64,000 bases of DNA from Incurvaria masculella (lineage: Eukaryota; Arthropoda; Insecta; Lepidoptera; Incurvariidae): NCBI GenBank assembly GCA_946894095.1, contig OX335644.1, positions 15,977,595-16,041,594 on the forward strand, written 5' to 3'. Positions 44,090-54,332 of the stretch are shown in pieces. The notes below the pieces were generated by a model. It saw nothing but the letters and a program-made list of their open reading frames with translations, did not search any database and was not told the origin of the DNA. Positions within the stretch are counted from its first letter, which is position 1; each line of letters opens with the position of its first letter. The translations under genes and the position numbers were made by a program.

Positions 44090-44740
44090 TTAAGTAATTA
44101 ATGTCGGGGAGTGCAACTTCTGCGCAACTTATTCTGTGATTGCAGTGTCTCCAATATCTCTTTGTTGTTTAGCTCAACATCGATGTCTCTGATAATCCCA
44201 TAGGAGTATTGGACATCGGTTACTCGGGCGCTCGATATGTTATTTTTGCATAATTATTCACTTGCCAGTAATCCATTTAATATTTCCTGTGTTGATAATT
44301 TAACCACGGCCTTGTAGGGAGTTCCCCTCAGTATTCTAGCTAGCGCGATTTGTTTTGGTAGTTTAATTTTTCTACTGAGATATGCTTCCAAAACGGTACC
44401 TACCAAATCCTGTGAGTTCTCCTTCGAATGTTGTCTATTTAGACGTTTGCTACGTCTTGTCACTTTAGTATAGCCATCATTTTCTTCCTCTTCCTCTGTG
44501 CTTTCTTCTGTCGATTGTCGTCCTCGCTTCCCTCCGATTGCACATTCTTGATTAAGTGATCTATCAGTGCAAATATTAACGTTTTTGTCAGACTTGTCAG
44601 AACAATCACAATCATTTCGTCCCACTCCAACTGTTCCTCTTGTACCATGTCCTGTAGGATAGGTGGCAGCTCCGGTACTTCTTCGAGGTCATTTACGTCA
44701 TCATTACAAACATCCTTTGAAGGATAACCACTTAGTTCTT
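44090..44740 (-). pseudogene. LINE ORF1-like fragment
   Basis: A 123-codon frame (44254-44625) has an acidic stretch STEEEEENDGYTKVTRRSKR followed by LPKQIALARILRG, a pattern of ORF1 proteins in lepidopteran CR1/Daphne-like LINEs. After a stop or frame change the strand continues with YSYGIIRDIDVELNNKEIL, which fits the next part of such proteins. ORF1 binds element RNA. The copy is broken and lacks the C-terminal half. Confidence 0.5.
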
Positions 44741-44768
44741 AATCGAATAAAGTTTATAAAATAATAAG

Positions 44769-44925
44769 CCTGGTTTTCACCAACTTCCGATTTATTTTAA
44801 TCGACATTTAAAGGGCCTTTATTACTAAAGTGCTGATTATCTCTTACTGGTATACATTGCAAGCTGCTTTGGAAAGGCCCTTTACGTGTGGCGATTAAGC
44901 TAATCAGCAGTAGGTGAAAATACCC
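44769..44925 (+). mobile_element. MITE family I, copy 1
   Basis: GCCTGGTTTTCACCAACTTC, CCTTTATTACTAAAGTGC and TACTGGTATACATTGCAAG match in order, inverted, at 63196-63326. The right end GTAGGTGAAAATACCC is weakly inverted to the left. Confidence 0.65.
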
Positions 44926-45394
44926 TTAGACGACAAACATTTTCTTAACAGGAGATGGAAGATGACCCTTCGCATGGATACAGGATCAGTTGGAAGATTT
45001 CAGGTTCGTCTTTAGGATACATATTAATAATGTAAAACGTAATTCTAACTTAATTTAGTTACGTTTTCTTTTTAATATGTATCCAAAGGGTGAATAATTC
45101 ATCATAAAGAGTCATCGAAGAATATGGATTGCAAGACTTCACAAAATGATATATATACGTATTTTGGTAGTTACTGAATTAACCAACAAACTAATGAGGA
45201 CTTGTTTATGTTAACTGGATTGAATATACTACATACATGTAAAATATACACTTGTATTTTATAAGTTAACTGATATGTCTGCGTATGTACGTAAATAATG
45301 TATTACCATAATTGTTAATGGGATCCTAAACGAATGTGTAAAAAAATAAATAATCATGACGGTAATCGGTATCGGGTTTTCGGAGATATGAAAT
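44926..45394. other. no gene recognised
   Basis: Includes an inverted AATATGTATCCTAAAG-like pair near 45010-45090. Otherwise AT-rich. Confidence 0.45.
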
Positions 45395-45520
45395 TACACC
45401 CGGTGAAATTACGGTGGTGGAAACACCACCTCCAACTACAAGAATCCCAAAATTACCTTTCGATTAAACCATGCCGAATTTCAGGTAACAGAAGCTGGTG
45501 AAATTTGGGATTAACTAACG
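45395..45520. mobile_element. MITE family H, copy 1
   Basis: CCCGGTGAAATTACGGTGG, CACCACCTCCAACTACAAGA, ATCCCAAAATTACCTTTCG and GAATTTCAGGTAACAGAAGC occur in the same order at 50322-50455. Confidence 0.65.
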
Positions 45521-45639
45521 TGCATAAAAACAAAGACCAGCCAAAACGTTTCCATAACCACATTTGTTTTTGTCAAATTGTGTACAGGAGGTGCCGTACA
45601 ATTCTTCTGTTCCTTTGATGCGGCTTTGGCAGCATAATC

Positions 45640-46440
45640 TTTAATTCTGTCTGAAGATTATGCTGCCAATGTGTATCCTAGGTGGAAGGAAGCATCACCA
45701 CGATATCGCAGTCTCGCCGATGCCTCCAGATTTTTCACAACTTCTTCAGTCGGCTCACCTGATCCACAAATGTTTGAGTCTATCTTCACTTTAATCGCTA
45801 CGAAAATGGGAAATGATTGCAAACACGAAATACCTACCGACCCTGGTCCTTCAATAAAGCGCATTAGAGGTATTCAGTTTGTATTTTCCAATCACATGGG
45901 AATGTCGAATAAAAAAAAACAATTTGAACGTGGAACTAGACTACCTGGAGTCCGGTGTGGCGGCGCGGGTGGAAAAGCTAGCTCCGTCTCCTCGTGACGA
46001 CGAGTGGACCAAGCCTGTGGTCCACGTCGCCTTCTGGACGGAAGACCACGCCGGTCCTCTCCGTCGGGCCTTCAGCGTCTAGGGTCCATGGTGTATATGC
46101 GGGTGCTGGGGTAGCTCTCGCCCCTACCGAGGCTCCTCTTCCTTAACAGTATCTTGCAGGCCTCGCTACCAGGCTGCTGGGCGGAACCATGGGTCCGCAG
46201 CGGCTGGGTAGCAAGGGTTTACAAAATGGAACATTATACAATGGCTTCGAAGCTCACCTGGTTATCAGGTTTGAGCTTGCCTGTTCTAGGCAAAAAAACT
46301 AAGCCAATATTGACGGGGAGTTGGCTACAAGCCTGACCTCCATTTTTAACAAGCATTAAAAAAAAACAAATCACCCACGCCTCGTGCTGGTCATCGGGGG
46401 AACGGGACCTCCTCCGATGAAACAACCGAAACAACCGAAC
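45640..46440 (+). other. unrecognised GC-richer region with open frames
   Basis: Plus frames 45671-45997 (108 codons) and 45879-46082 (67 codons), and a minus frame 45658-45864. The first contains ASRFFTTSSVGSPDPQMFES and KMGNDCKHEIPTDPGPS; the second PSPRDDEWTKPVVHVAFW. I recognise no family. Composition and the A-run at 46358 suggest an old retroelement 5-prime region or a decayed host gene. Confidence 0.3.
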
Positions 46441-47285
46441 TGTAACGTGAACAAAAATTTATTTAAAATGATCTTTTAATGTTTGTTCTGCACTACTGTC
46501 GTTCTAATTTGGAGTTTGAATATAAAATACGAACGCTTGATGATGAAGGAGATCATCAATAGAAGTCCCACTACTTCGGTAGTGTTAGGGCTTTGTTCGT
46601 AGTTTGGCACCAGCGGTTGGCAATTGTTTTGTCTTCTTCAATCTTGTTGAAAGTGTGGTATTTTGTTTTCGATTTGGTATCATTGTAATGTATTTAATTT
46701 TGGAATGTTTATGACTTTGAATTAACGGCTATTTTGTAATGGGTCATAAATATAGTTTTTGCTCATTAGGTGTTATGAAAACGTTCAATAATCTGAAACA
46801 ATGTAAAACTGAGACGATACTACAAATATGCTTTATGTTACTACTACTTTATTTTGGGTGGCCTTGAATATCCTAACATATTAACCACAGATCGACACAA
46901 ATTCACGACCAAGAACGTTAAAAACCAATGGATACCAGATTATAATAGTTCACTATCACTAAAAACGTCGCCGCAGTCGCGGAAATGGGAAAATGGGAAA
47001 GAAACTAATTGATTGAAACATTCAGATGATAAGAGAGTATTGTAATGCGTACCCATTATCAAAGTTCTGCGGTTTTTCATGAACAACAAACGTCAGATTT
47101 ACATAACACAGCGAATCGCGATCGTAGCTGACATAACTATGTGCTCTCTGTATGTAGTTTGCATCTTCACGTAAACACTCGGCGACGCGGTTGCCGTTCT
47201 TTAACGTTCTTACTTTACGTACTTTTTAACGTTCTTGGTGGTGACCATACGTGCGACGAATGTGTGTCTGTGGAAGAGAATCAGA
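46441..47285. other. no gene recognised
   Basis: AT-rich with short direct repeats. No supported feature. Confidence 0.45.
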
Positions 47286-47289
47286 GCAC

Positions 47290-47430
47290 CCCCTTGTGGT
47301 TGACATTAGGCTTTTTATTTCTCTGCCGCACCGCCAGGATATGGAACTGTCTGCCACCGGGTGCCTTTCTTCATACCTATAATCTTGGAGTCTCCAAGCG
47401 TAATTTGAAAAAGCTCGATAGCTCAGCGAT
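47290..47430 (+). pseudogene. short LINE C-terminal fragment
   Basis: Reads FLFLCRTARIWNCLPPGAF and TYNLGVSKRNLKKL, the common end of jockey/CR1 LINE proteins. Too short to classify further. Confidence 0.55.
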
Positions 47431-47631
47431 AGTCCGCAAATCGAGATACTTTACTGGTTTTTGATAAAAAAATACTAATCGCAATATTTGATTAGGTTAC
47501 CATAAATTATAAATGTGTGTACACAAGCTATTTTTTATTTAAGTAATAAGGGACACGTTCTTTTGTCACTTTTTCTAGAGCGAGTCATACCGCTAAGATG
47601 TACCACACTAAAAAGGTTTTTTTTGTTTCAG

Positions 47632-48457
47632 AAATAATATTCCGATAAAAGTTCTGAAGCGTTTGGTCGACGGGAATCGGTCGCAAACCACGACTCAATC
47701 TAAACATCATTCGAATAACGGCCCAAAACTCCCAGTTGAACCAACTCAAACTCCCACTTTGACAGTGGGAAACCGACCAAACGACCAACAGCAGTCAAGC
47801 AGCCCCCAGCCATCACTGCAGACTATCACTATGGTAGGACAAGGCACAGTCAGATTTAAAAGTGTCCCAGAAACCGTGGAGTCTGCGATAATAAAACACA
47901 ATCTTCCTGTTCAACCCGCTCCAGTGCGGAGCTCCAAGGACATCGAGGCCATCGAAGCAAAAGAACGAGAGTTCATAGATTATGTCAAATCCACACCAAT
48001 ATGCAGCGATCGAAAGAAACAGATCCTTTTAATGGTTGTGCAGAGCGAAGAAAATAAATATAAAAATCCACCACCTGCTGAAGTGGAACCCAATAGTTTA
48101 GTCGAGATGAGCGGTCAAAACGAAAGAATAATAATAAAAATGAATACAATTGATTCCGTACAAAGCACTAACGTTGAACAGAGGAATAAAGTGTCATCGG
48201 ATATACCTTCAAGGCAGCTCAGTGACCTACAACTGACTCAAAAACAAAATATAAAGTGGACTGCTCAGGGTTGTAAACCAGCCCAAACTACCCTCATAAA
48301 TTCTTTTCGAGCCCAAGATAATGCTATGGCGTCCATTATGACGGAGACTAAAAAGGGTTCACCGGAATTTGAGATGACCCCAGTCATTTCATCAATGCCG
48401 AATACTTCTACAAATATGTTGGCTTCAAACAACTCACCATATATTAGACAACTTTTA
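47632..48457 (+). CDS. candidate host exon, 275 codons, unrecognised protein
   Basis: An open frame bounded by good splice signals: polypyrimidine tract and TTTGTTTCAG before 47632, and TTTTA|GTAAGG after 48457. The exon gives one leading base, then 275 codons, ending in phase 0. The protein is Gln, Ser, Pro and Thr-rich (HHSNNGPKLPVEPTQTPTL) with a more ordered middle, KEREFIDYVKSTPICSDRKK, followed by charged sequence. It has no transmembrane segment and no zinc-finger or transposon motif that I recognise. There is no ATG near the start, so it should be an internal exon. A retroelement or pseudogene origin is possible but nothing points to it. Confidence 0.5.
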
Positions 48458-48513
48458 GTAAGGTTGGTAGTGGACATATAAAATACTGATACTGATACTT
48501 TGAAATAAATTAA

Positions 48514-48640
48514 AAAGTGATTAAATCTGGCGTTTAGTGGCGTTTCGTACCATGCTACCAGACCATTCAGACCACTTGGCCGTATTATATGTCGTTTGAC
48601 GGTTAGTATGGTACGAAATGCAACTTAACGTCAGATATAT
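48514..48640. mobile_element. MITE family D copy
   Basis: AAGTGATTAAATCTGGCGTT, TTTCGTACCATGCTACCAG and GGTACGAAATGCAACTTAAC are inverted around a 40-bp centre. It lies in the putative intron between the exons ending 48457 and starting 48736. Confidence 0.75.
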
Positions 48641-48735
48641 TCTTCAACACACGGTACACGGCAACTATTCGCTTGGGCCTCGTTCTTAAAATTACGGATA
48701 GGGCTGATTAGACGTTTCCGCAAAGTCGCTTCCAG

Positions 48736-48924
48736 GGTCCATATTGGGTGCCGAGCTCAGAATTGGGAACTGTGGGATTTAAGGCCCCACAAGATGTCTC
48801 GTTAGCAGTAAAATTTGTCACTGCTCCTTCTTCTCCCCAACAATGGTTGGGAGGAGCCTTACAAGAAAATGAAATGAAACTTGATGATTTCCTGCTCCAG
48901 GGTCCGTCTTATATTCTCCTATAA
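48736..48924 (+). CDS. candidate terminal exon, 62 codons plus stop
   Basis: Preceded by CGCTTCCAG, it starts in phase 0, which fits the phase-0 donor at 48457. It reads GPYWVPSSELGTVG, KAPQDVSLA and LDDFLLQGPSYILL before TAA at 48922. The same protein, with changes, is encoded in a tandem copy at 49081-49278. Conservation of the frame between copies, except for a 4-base length difference near the start, favours coding function. No family recognised. The link to the previous exon is inference. Confidence 0.4.
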   Translation, partial: GPYWVPSSELGTVGFKAPQDVSLAVKFVTAPSSPQQWLGGALQENEMKLDDFLLQGPSYILL

Positions 48925-49080
48925 TAGATTGGCTCTACAGATATGCGATATTTCAGCTCTGCTGTGACCGCGCCGGTGATGACAGCTAATGTTGGTGGGT
49001 CGAGCTCGATATGCGGAACATTCAAGTAACTACAATACTGTTTTATATCGTTCTTATTTTGGGTTAACAGGGAGACGTCA

Positions 49081-49278
49081 ATGAGGGTCCTATCTTATTG
49101 GGTGCCGAGCTCAGAATTGGGAACTGTGGGATTGAAGGCCCCACAAGATGTCTCGTTAGCTGCAAAATTTGTCACTACTCCTTCTCCTCCCAAAAAAGAG
49201 TCGGGAGGAGCCTTACAAGAAAATGCGAAACTTGATAATTTCCTGCTCCAGGGTCCGTCTTATATTCTTCTATATTAG
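49081..49278 (+). CDS. tandem copy of the exon-like block
   Basis: A 65-codon frame from ATG 49081 reads YWVPSSELGTVG, KAPQDVSLAAKF and LDNFLLQGPSYILLY, then stops. An acceptor-like GGGTTAACAG lies at 49061-49070; from there the frame would need a different phase from the first copy. It may be an alternative terminal exon or a decaying duplicate. Confidence 0.35.
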   Translation: MRVLSYWVPSSELGTVGLKAPQDVSLAAKFVTTPSPPKKESGGALQENAKLDNFLLQGPSYILLY

Positions 49279-49440
49279 ATTGACTCTACATATATGCGAT
49301 ATTTCAGCTCTGCTGTGACCGCGCCGGTGATGACAGCTAATGTTGGTGGGTCGAGCTCGATATGCGGAACATTCAAGTAACTACAATACTGTTTTATATC
49401 GTCTTACTTTGGGTTTACAGGGAGACGTCAATGAAAGTCA

Positions 49441-50320
49441 TCAGTTAAATTGTATGTGGGGAAGGTATGGACATTTTAATTGCCTGCATTGAACGCTTTT
49501 TTAACATATTCGTAAATGCTTTAAAAGCCCCTTAGGTCATAGGATTACATCTTCATAATTTCATCATTATTAGTCGCAGGCTTAGAAGTCCATCAGCTGT
49601 CCTACTCCAAATCTGTCGTTTGAATCTTAATATCTTCGTCTAATGCGTTCCATTAACATTTTGTGAGAATTAAAACAATATCAAACAATATTTCAGTTTT
49701 TTTTTTGAGCGGAAGACATTAGACGAACGGATTATTTAGAGTGAATAGTCGAAGAAAAGTTACATTTTTAAATTTACGACTAAATGTAACGAAATTATGA
49801 TTGAAGTACGATTGAGAGTTTTGAAGTTGGATGGTGTAACTTGGCGGCTTTAAGTTACTATAAAAAGTTATATTTTCACTTAATTAGTACTCAATGATTA
49901 CTATGTAATTATTTATGCGTATGCATTCACTTCGCGGTACTACTTTGAGAGAAGTAATAAAGTTTACATTGATATGGTATTTGAATTTAGTGAACAAGTA
50001 CCTTGTTTTGTGGTATCTTCCTTCGAAGTTAATGCATATACTGAATTGGCACATGCATCCTGTTGCATTGGAGCAGCTTCGTTAGTTCATCCTTTTTAAA
50101 CGTTTAGTTGATACCTACACACTAGAATTTATGGAGAGGGTTAAATTGTTTGATTTTTAAACAAAAATATGGAAAACAAAAACATTTCAGTTTCATGAAC
50201 AGAATAACCCCCTTCGGCTTTGACTTCCTGTCTCTGCGCACCTGCATAAAATCTTTCTTGAATTGTATGAATCACAGAATTGGTAGCGATTCATTAATTA
50301 GTTGCAGAGTTAGTTCATTT
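49441..50320. other. no gene recognised
   Basis: AT-rich sequence. The 83-codon frame at 50150-50401 runs into a MITE and is not supported. Confidence 0.45.
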
Positions 50321-50321
50321 A

Positions 50322-50455
50322 CGCCCGGTTCCACCACCTCCAGCTACAAAAATCCCAAAGTTATCTTTCGGTTACATCATACAAATATGCAATGTAGCTG
50401 AAAGTTAACTATCGGATTTCAGGTAACTGGAGGTGGTGAAAATAGGGGTTAATGA
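50322..50455. mobile_element. MITE family H, copy 2
   Basis: GCCCGGTTCCACCACCTCCA at the left and AACTGGAGGTGGTGAAAATA at the right are inverted. Inner ATCCCAAAGTTATCTTTCGG matches the copy at 45395. Confidence 0.75.
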
Positions 50456-50718
50456 AACAACTTTTAGAGTTGAACACAATTTATTTATAGGTTACGGTGT
50501 TTTAGAAGGACCTCGGCACCAACGCTGGCCCCTGAAAGTGATGAAACCAACACGTGCTATCTTCGAGGGACATACAGGTAATTAAACAGCCTTGTATTGA
50601 TAGATGTAATTTTACCTAACTGACGGATATGTAATAATATATCCAATATATCGTCGCATTTGAGTGTGCGTTTCTCACTTTACTAAACTGAGAAAAAAAT
50701 GTACTAACAAAGTTGCAT

Positions 50719-50895
50719 TTTAACTTGATTACATAAACAATCAACTTGATTGGTTTGCAAACATTGTTGATCAACAATTGTATCGTTGTATATATTGCAT
50801 TAATGCAAATGAATTTAACTTGATTACATAAACAATCAACTTGATTGGTTTGCAAACATTGTTGATCAACAATTGTATCGTTGTATATATTGCAT
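50719..50895. repeat. 82-bp direct repeat, two identical copies
   Basis: TTTAACTTGATTACATAAAC at 50719 and again at 50814, identical over 82 bp (to 50800 and 50895), with 13 bp between. It contains TTGTTGATCAACAA, a perfect palindrome. Confidence 0.95.
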
Positions 50896-50934
50896 AATAA
50901 CACGGATTCAATGATTATTCATGAATCCCAGTTG

Positions 50935-51490
50935 TCTATTTTGATTAAACTGAAAAATTAATAGCTAATAAAATAATTTTGATTATTGGAAACCAAAAAG
51001 TATCTTAATTGAACTGGAAGAGTAAACACATTAGAAACATTAAAAGGTCTAATACGACTAGGTAATAACATAATGGGACCAAACACGTAACTTGATTGAA
51101 TTGAAAAACTAATAGCTAATGCACCTTTTGACATTATACCAACCAAAAAAAATACTTGGATGTACTAAATAACTTGAGAGCACAACGCAGAGTGCCTTAG
51201 CTCATACATATTTTTTAGGGCTAAACAAATAACTTGATTGAATTGAAAAGATAATAGATGCTGCAATAAATAAATACAAGTGGAACAAACCAAGTATTTT
51301 GATTAAAACTAAACTTATTAGTGACAATATAGTATCCCAGCGAATACAACCAAACACATTATTAGGGCTAAAAAAATAACTTGATTTTACTGAAAAAGTC
51401 AGTGAACAGTCAACATCATGGGAACCAAACAAGTATTTTGGGTTAACTGGAAAAGCTATAGCTTAGGCAAACAATCACATTGTTGGAAAT
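50935..51490 (+). repeat. degenerate tandem-like array built on ACTTGATTGAATTGAAAA
   Basis: Variants of CCAAACAAGTAACTTGATT followed by GAATTGAAAA and CTAATAGCTAA recur at about 50935, 50990, 51085, 51150, 51227, 51285, 51375 and 51428. Unit spacing ranges from about 50 to 95 bp. The 82-bp repeat just upstream shares the ACTTGATT core. Confidence 0.6.
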
Positions 51491-51890
51491 AACCTTGATT
51501 ACTCTATACCGTCTTTGCAAAGCCGACGTCATCTCAATGATACAGCTTTTCTGTGGAAGATAATTAATTGCCACGTGGACTCTCCATCTTTATTAGAGAA
51601 AATTACTTTCAAAGTACCTCATCGTACTACACGCAATAAGGACCTGTTTTATATACCCTCATGCTACACAAATTATGCTCAAAACACTTTTGTTCGACGT
51701 AGTTTGAGCAACTATAACAAACATTTATTTGAAGTAGATACAACTACATCAAAATATGCTCTCAATAAGTAATTATACTATAATATAATATATGTAAAAA
51801 TAGGGAACTATAGGTCTATGTGATATTCTTATTATAATTGTAATTTTTTGTATGACTGTTTGTTTTCAAAATAAAAAAATAAAAAAAATA
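51491..51890 (+). pseudogene. LINE 3-prime fragment with A-rich tail
   Basis: Frame from 51491 reads SRRHLNDTAFLWKIINCHVD, LLEKITFKVPHRTTR and RRSLSNYNKHLFEVD to a stop at 51772. This is the C-terminal end of a CR1/jockey-like LINE. The tail AAAATAAAAAAATAAAAAAA ends it. 5-prime truncated. Confidence 0.75.
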
Positions 51891-52309
51891 TTAAGGTCTT
51901 AGAGAAAATCTATTGAGTTCAACGATTATGCTGCTACAAGTCATAATTGTTATTAGGTAGTAGGCTCGTAACAGGTCGGGAAAAAGTATTTTCGCATACC
52001 TATAGGACAATATATAAACATTTAATAAAAATTTGTTGGCTGTACTTTTTGTATCTGGCTAGTTTTGATGACATTAAAAAGGAAACATTAAAAAAAATCT
52101 TATCTTCTTCTCTCTATTAAAAATCCTAAGTAAAATCTTGCGTCCCCAAAGAGTTTGGAAAAATAGCTGCGCTCCTACACTTTCTACGTGTTTCCCGCTA
52201 TTTTCCGTCAAAATTAGTAAATCTAATGAAGAAATTCGATACATTTTGAAATTATATTATAAATAAGGAAAACATGCAATTAATGCCACGAAAAAAAATT
52301 GTGACATTT

Positions 52310-52600
52310 ATGCATTATTTAAGTAAGTTTATTACATAACTAATGTATGTATGTATGTACCAAATGATTATTTAGTTTTAGGTTAATACTCAAAGTAACA
52401 CACCAAACCTACCGCCACTACCTACGAATATATACCTATTAAATTTCTCAAACGCCCAAAGGTCGGCTGGAAGAAATCTCTTCGAGGGATAAGCCCGCCT
52501 TTGCGCCCCACTTATGTTGTTTTTGCACTATACTTTCTTTTGTAAATTGTTTTTTTTTTGTGGCGTAATAAAGAATTTTCAATCTATCAATCAACCTAAT
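52310..52600 (+). repeat. LINE 3-prime tail inserted in the mariner
   Basis: GAGGGATAAGCCCGCCTTTG and AATAAAGAATTTTCAATC resemble the LINE tail at 58845-58945 (GGGCATTAAGCCCGCC). It is also marked by a (GTAT)n tract near 52344. Limits are approximate. Confidence 0.5.
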
Positions 52601-53003
52601 GGAGTGTCAGAGTAGTACAGAGTTGGTTTAAGCATTTTCAATTCGGGAATTTTGATGTCATAGATCATAGAGATGAGGAAATTTCCCTCCATCATGGAGG
52701 TGAGGAAATTACATTCCTCACCTCCATGCCCTCCATGTCACCTCGCTCTGGTGGCCCTGTTACGGATAAAATGGACGCCATTTGTGAAAAAGTGGATCAA
52801 GATCGGGATAATTACGGCATGCGTTACATTCAGTTACGACGTCGCTGAAGAACTGGAAATTTACCACCAAACAGTTTTGACCCATTTGAAAAAAGCTGGG
52901 TACACAAAAAAGCTCGTTATTTGGGTGCCGCACGAGCTCAATGAAAGAAACCTAATGAACCGTGTACTCATTTTATTTATTGAGGCGTAATGAAACCGAA
53001 CCG

Positions 53004-53298
53004 TTTTTAGGGTTCCGTACACAAAGGGTGCCAACGGAACCCTATTACTAATCCTCCGCTGTCCGTCAATCAGTCCGTCCGTTTGTCACAGGGCTGTATC
53101 TCAGTAACCGTAACAGATAGATAGTTGAAATTGTCACAGAGTGTGTATTTATTTTGTCGCTATAACAACAAATAGGTAAGATTAAAAAATAATTAAAATG
53201 AAAGGGGGGCCCCATACACGTGATTTTTTTGTATACAATCTTTTACGATGGTACGGAACCCCTTCGTGTGCGAGTCCGACTCGCACTTGGCCCGTTTT
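53004..53298 (-). mobile_element. AGGGTTCC repeat inside the mariner
   Basis: Full copy on the minus strand. CCGTTTTT lies on both sides (53001-53008 and 53292-53299), either a target duplication or the element end itself. Confidence 0.85.
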
Positions 53299-54105
53299 TG
53301 AAGAGATTGATAACTGGTGATGAAAATTGGATCACGTACGACAAGAACGTGCGAAAAAGGTCGTGGTCAAAGGTCGGTCAGGCTCTCCGTGGTCAGGCTT
53401 CACAGACTGGCAAAGCCCGGGTTCACTTGCAATAAGGTGATGCCATGTGTATGGTGGGATTGAAAGGGCATTGTTCATTATGAGTTTTTAGCGTTGCTGG
53501 GCAGAACCATCGATTGCCAACAACCGATGACATTAATGCAAAGAAGTTGAGAGAAAGCGGCCCAAATTGGTCAATACAAAAGGTGTGGTTTTTTATTAGG
53601 ATAACGCTAGACCCACACATATTTAGCCACCCAGCAAAAATTAAGACAGTTTGGTTGGTAGGTGTTGATACATCCGCCAAAAAGCCCTGATCTTGCACCT
53701 TCAGATTTCCACCTGTTTCTGTCCCTTCTTTCTTTTCCTGTTTTTGTCCCTTCAATTCTTTAGGCAATATGAGGTTAACATCAAAAGAGGACTGCCAAAA
53801 CGACTTGTCGCGTTCTTTTGATCAGAAGGCATAACATTTCTACAGAAACGGGATCGTGTCACTACCTACAAGACGACAAAAAGTTAACGAACAAAATGTC
53901 ACATACATACTAACAATAAAAGTAATCGAACTTTGAAAAAAATATATTGTTGAGTTTTAGTTCCCTTTAGAAACTTTTTCCCCGACCTTATATTGCATAA
54001 CTTTGTTTGGTCGATAATTTTTTTTATTATTTTCATCGGAAACAAAATCTAAGTGTAAATGAGTCTAATTAATGAACCTTTTTGAACAGTTTTTCGTGTT
54101 CGCAG

Positions 54106-54144
54106 CCCAGTCGAGGTGCCAGCTTCGGAGCGTACAACTTTCAG
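54106..54144 (+). CDS. candidate host exon 1 of 3 in the window
   Basis: 39 bases between TTTTTCGTGTTCGCAG and CAG|GTACCT. Read as one leading base plus codons it gives PVEVPASERTTF and two bases of the next codon, which the first base of the exon at 55207 completes as Arg. The phase match and clean splice sites are the evidence; the exon is short. Family not recognised. Earlier exons must lie upstream and were not found. Confidence 0.5.
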
Positions 54145-54332
54145 GTACCTACATCCATTAATAGTTATAGTATGTTTACAACACAATGAACAATATTTTA
54201 CACTTCATTTTTTTATTTTTACTGCATGCAAAATTTTAGAATTCTGAATTTCCTTGAGAAAAATGAATTATCGGTTCCATTTTTTTTTTCATTGTTGTCC
54301 ACAATGATCACTGGACATATTATTGTAGTTCC

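Larger units (their letters stand above)
48736..49440 (+). repeat. 354-bp tandem duplication including an exon-like block
   Basis: TTGGGTGCCGAGCTCAGAAT at 48744 recurs at 49098. Both units continue through ATATGCGATATTTCAGCTCT, GACAGCTAATGTTGGTGGGT and a GGGAGACGTCAATGA end preceded by TTAACAG or TTTACAG. Differences are scattered substitutions and small indels. Confidence 0.85.
52205..53930 (+). pseudogene. mariner transposase, broken and interrupted
   Basis: Pieces in order: SNEEIRYILKLYYK near 52211; VTDKMDAICEKVDQDRD near 52758; EELEIYHQTVLTHLKKAGYT and IWVPHELNERNLMNRV (52840-52970); after the AGGGTTCC repeat, LKRLITGDENWITYDKNVRK (53308) with the first catalytic Asp; later KSPDLAPSDFHLF near 53690 with the last catalytic Asp of the D,D34D triad. 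Frameshifts and stops lie throughout. A cut-and-paste transposase by family; inactive here. Confidence 0.85.
51973..53988 (+). mobile_element. mariner relic with two insertions
   Basis: TIR-like ends AGGTCGGGAAAAAGTATTTT (51973) and its inverse at 53969-53988 (ACTTTTTCCCCGACCT). At about 2.0 kb it is longer than the usual 1.3 kb because a LINE tail (about 52310-52600) and an AGGGTTCC repeat (53004-53298) are inserted. The transposase pieces are broken. Confidence 0.75.

Noticed and set aside
53001..53299. CCGTTTTT as a certain target duplication of the AGGGTTCC repeat
   Set aside because: Most copies of this repeat end in CCGGTTTTT themselves, so the right-hand match may be element sequence.
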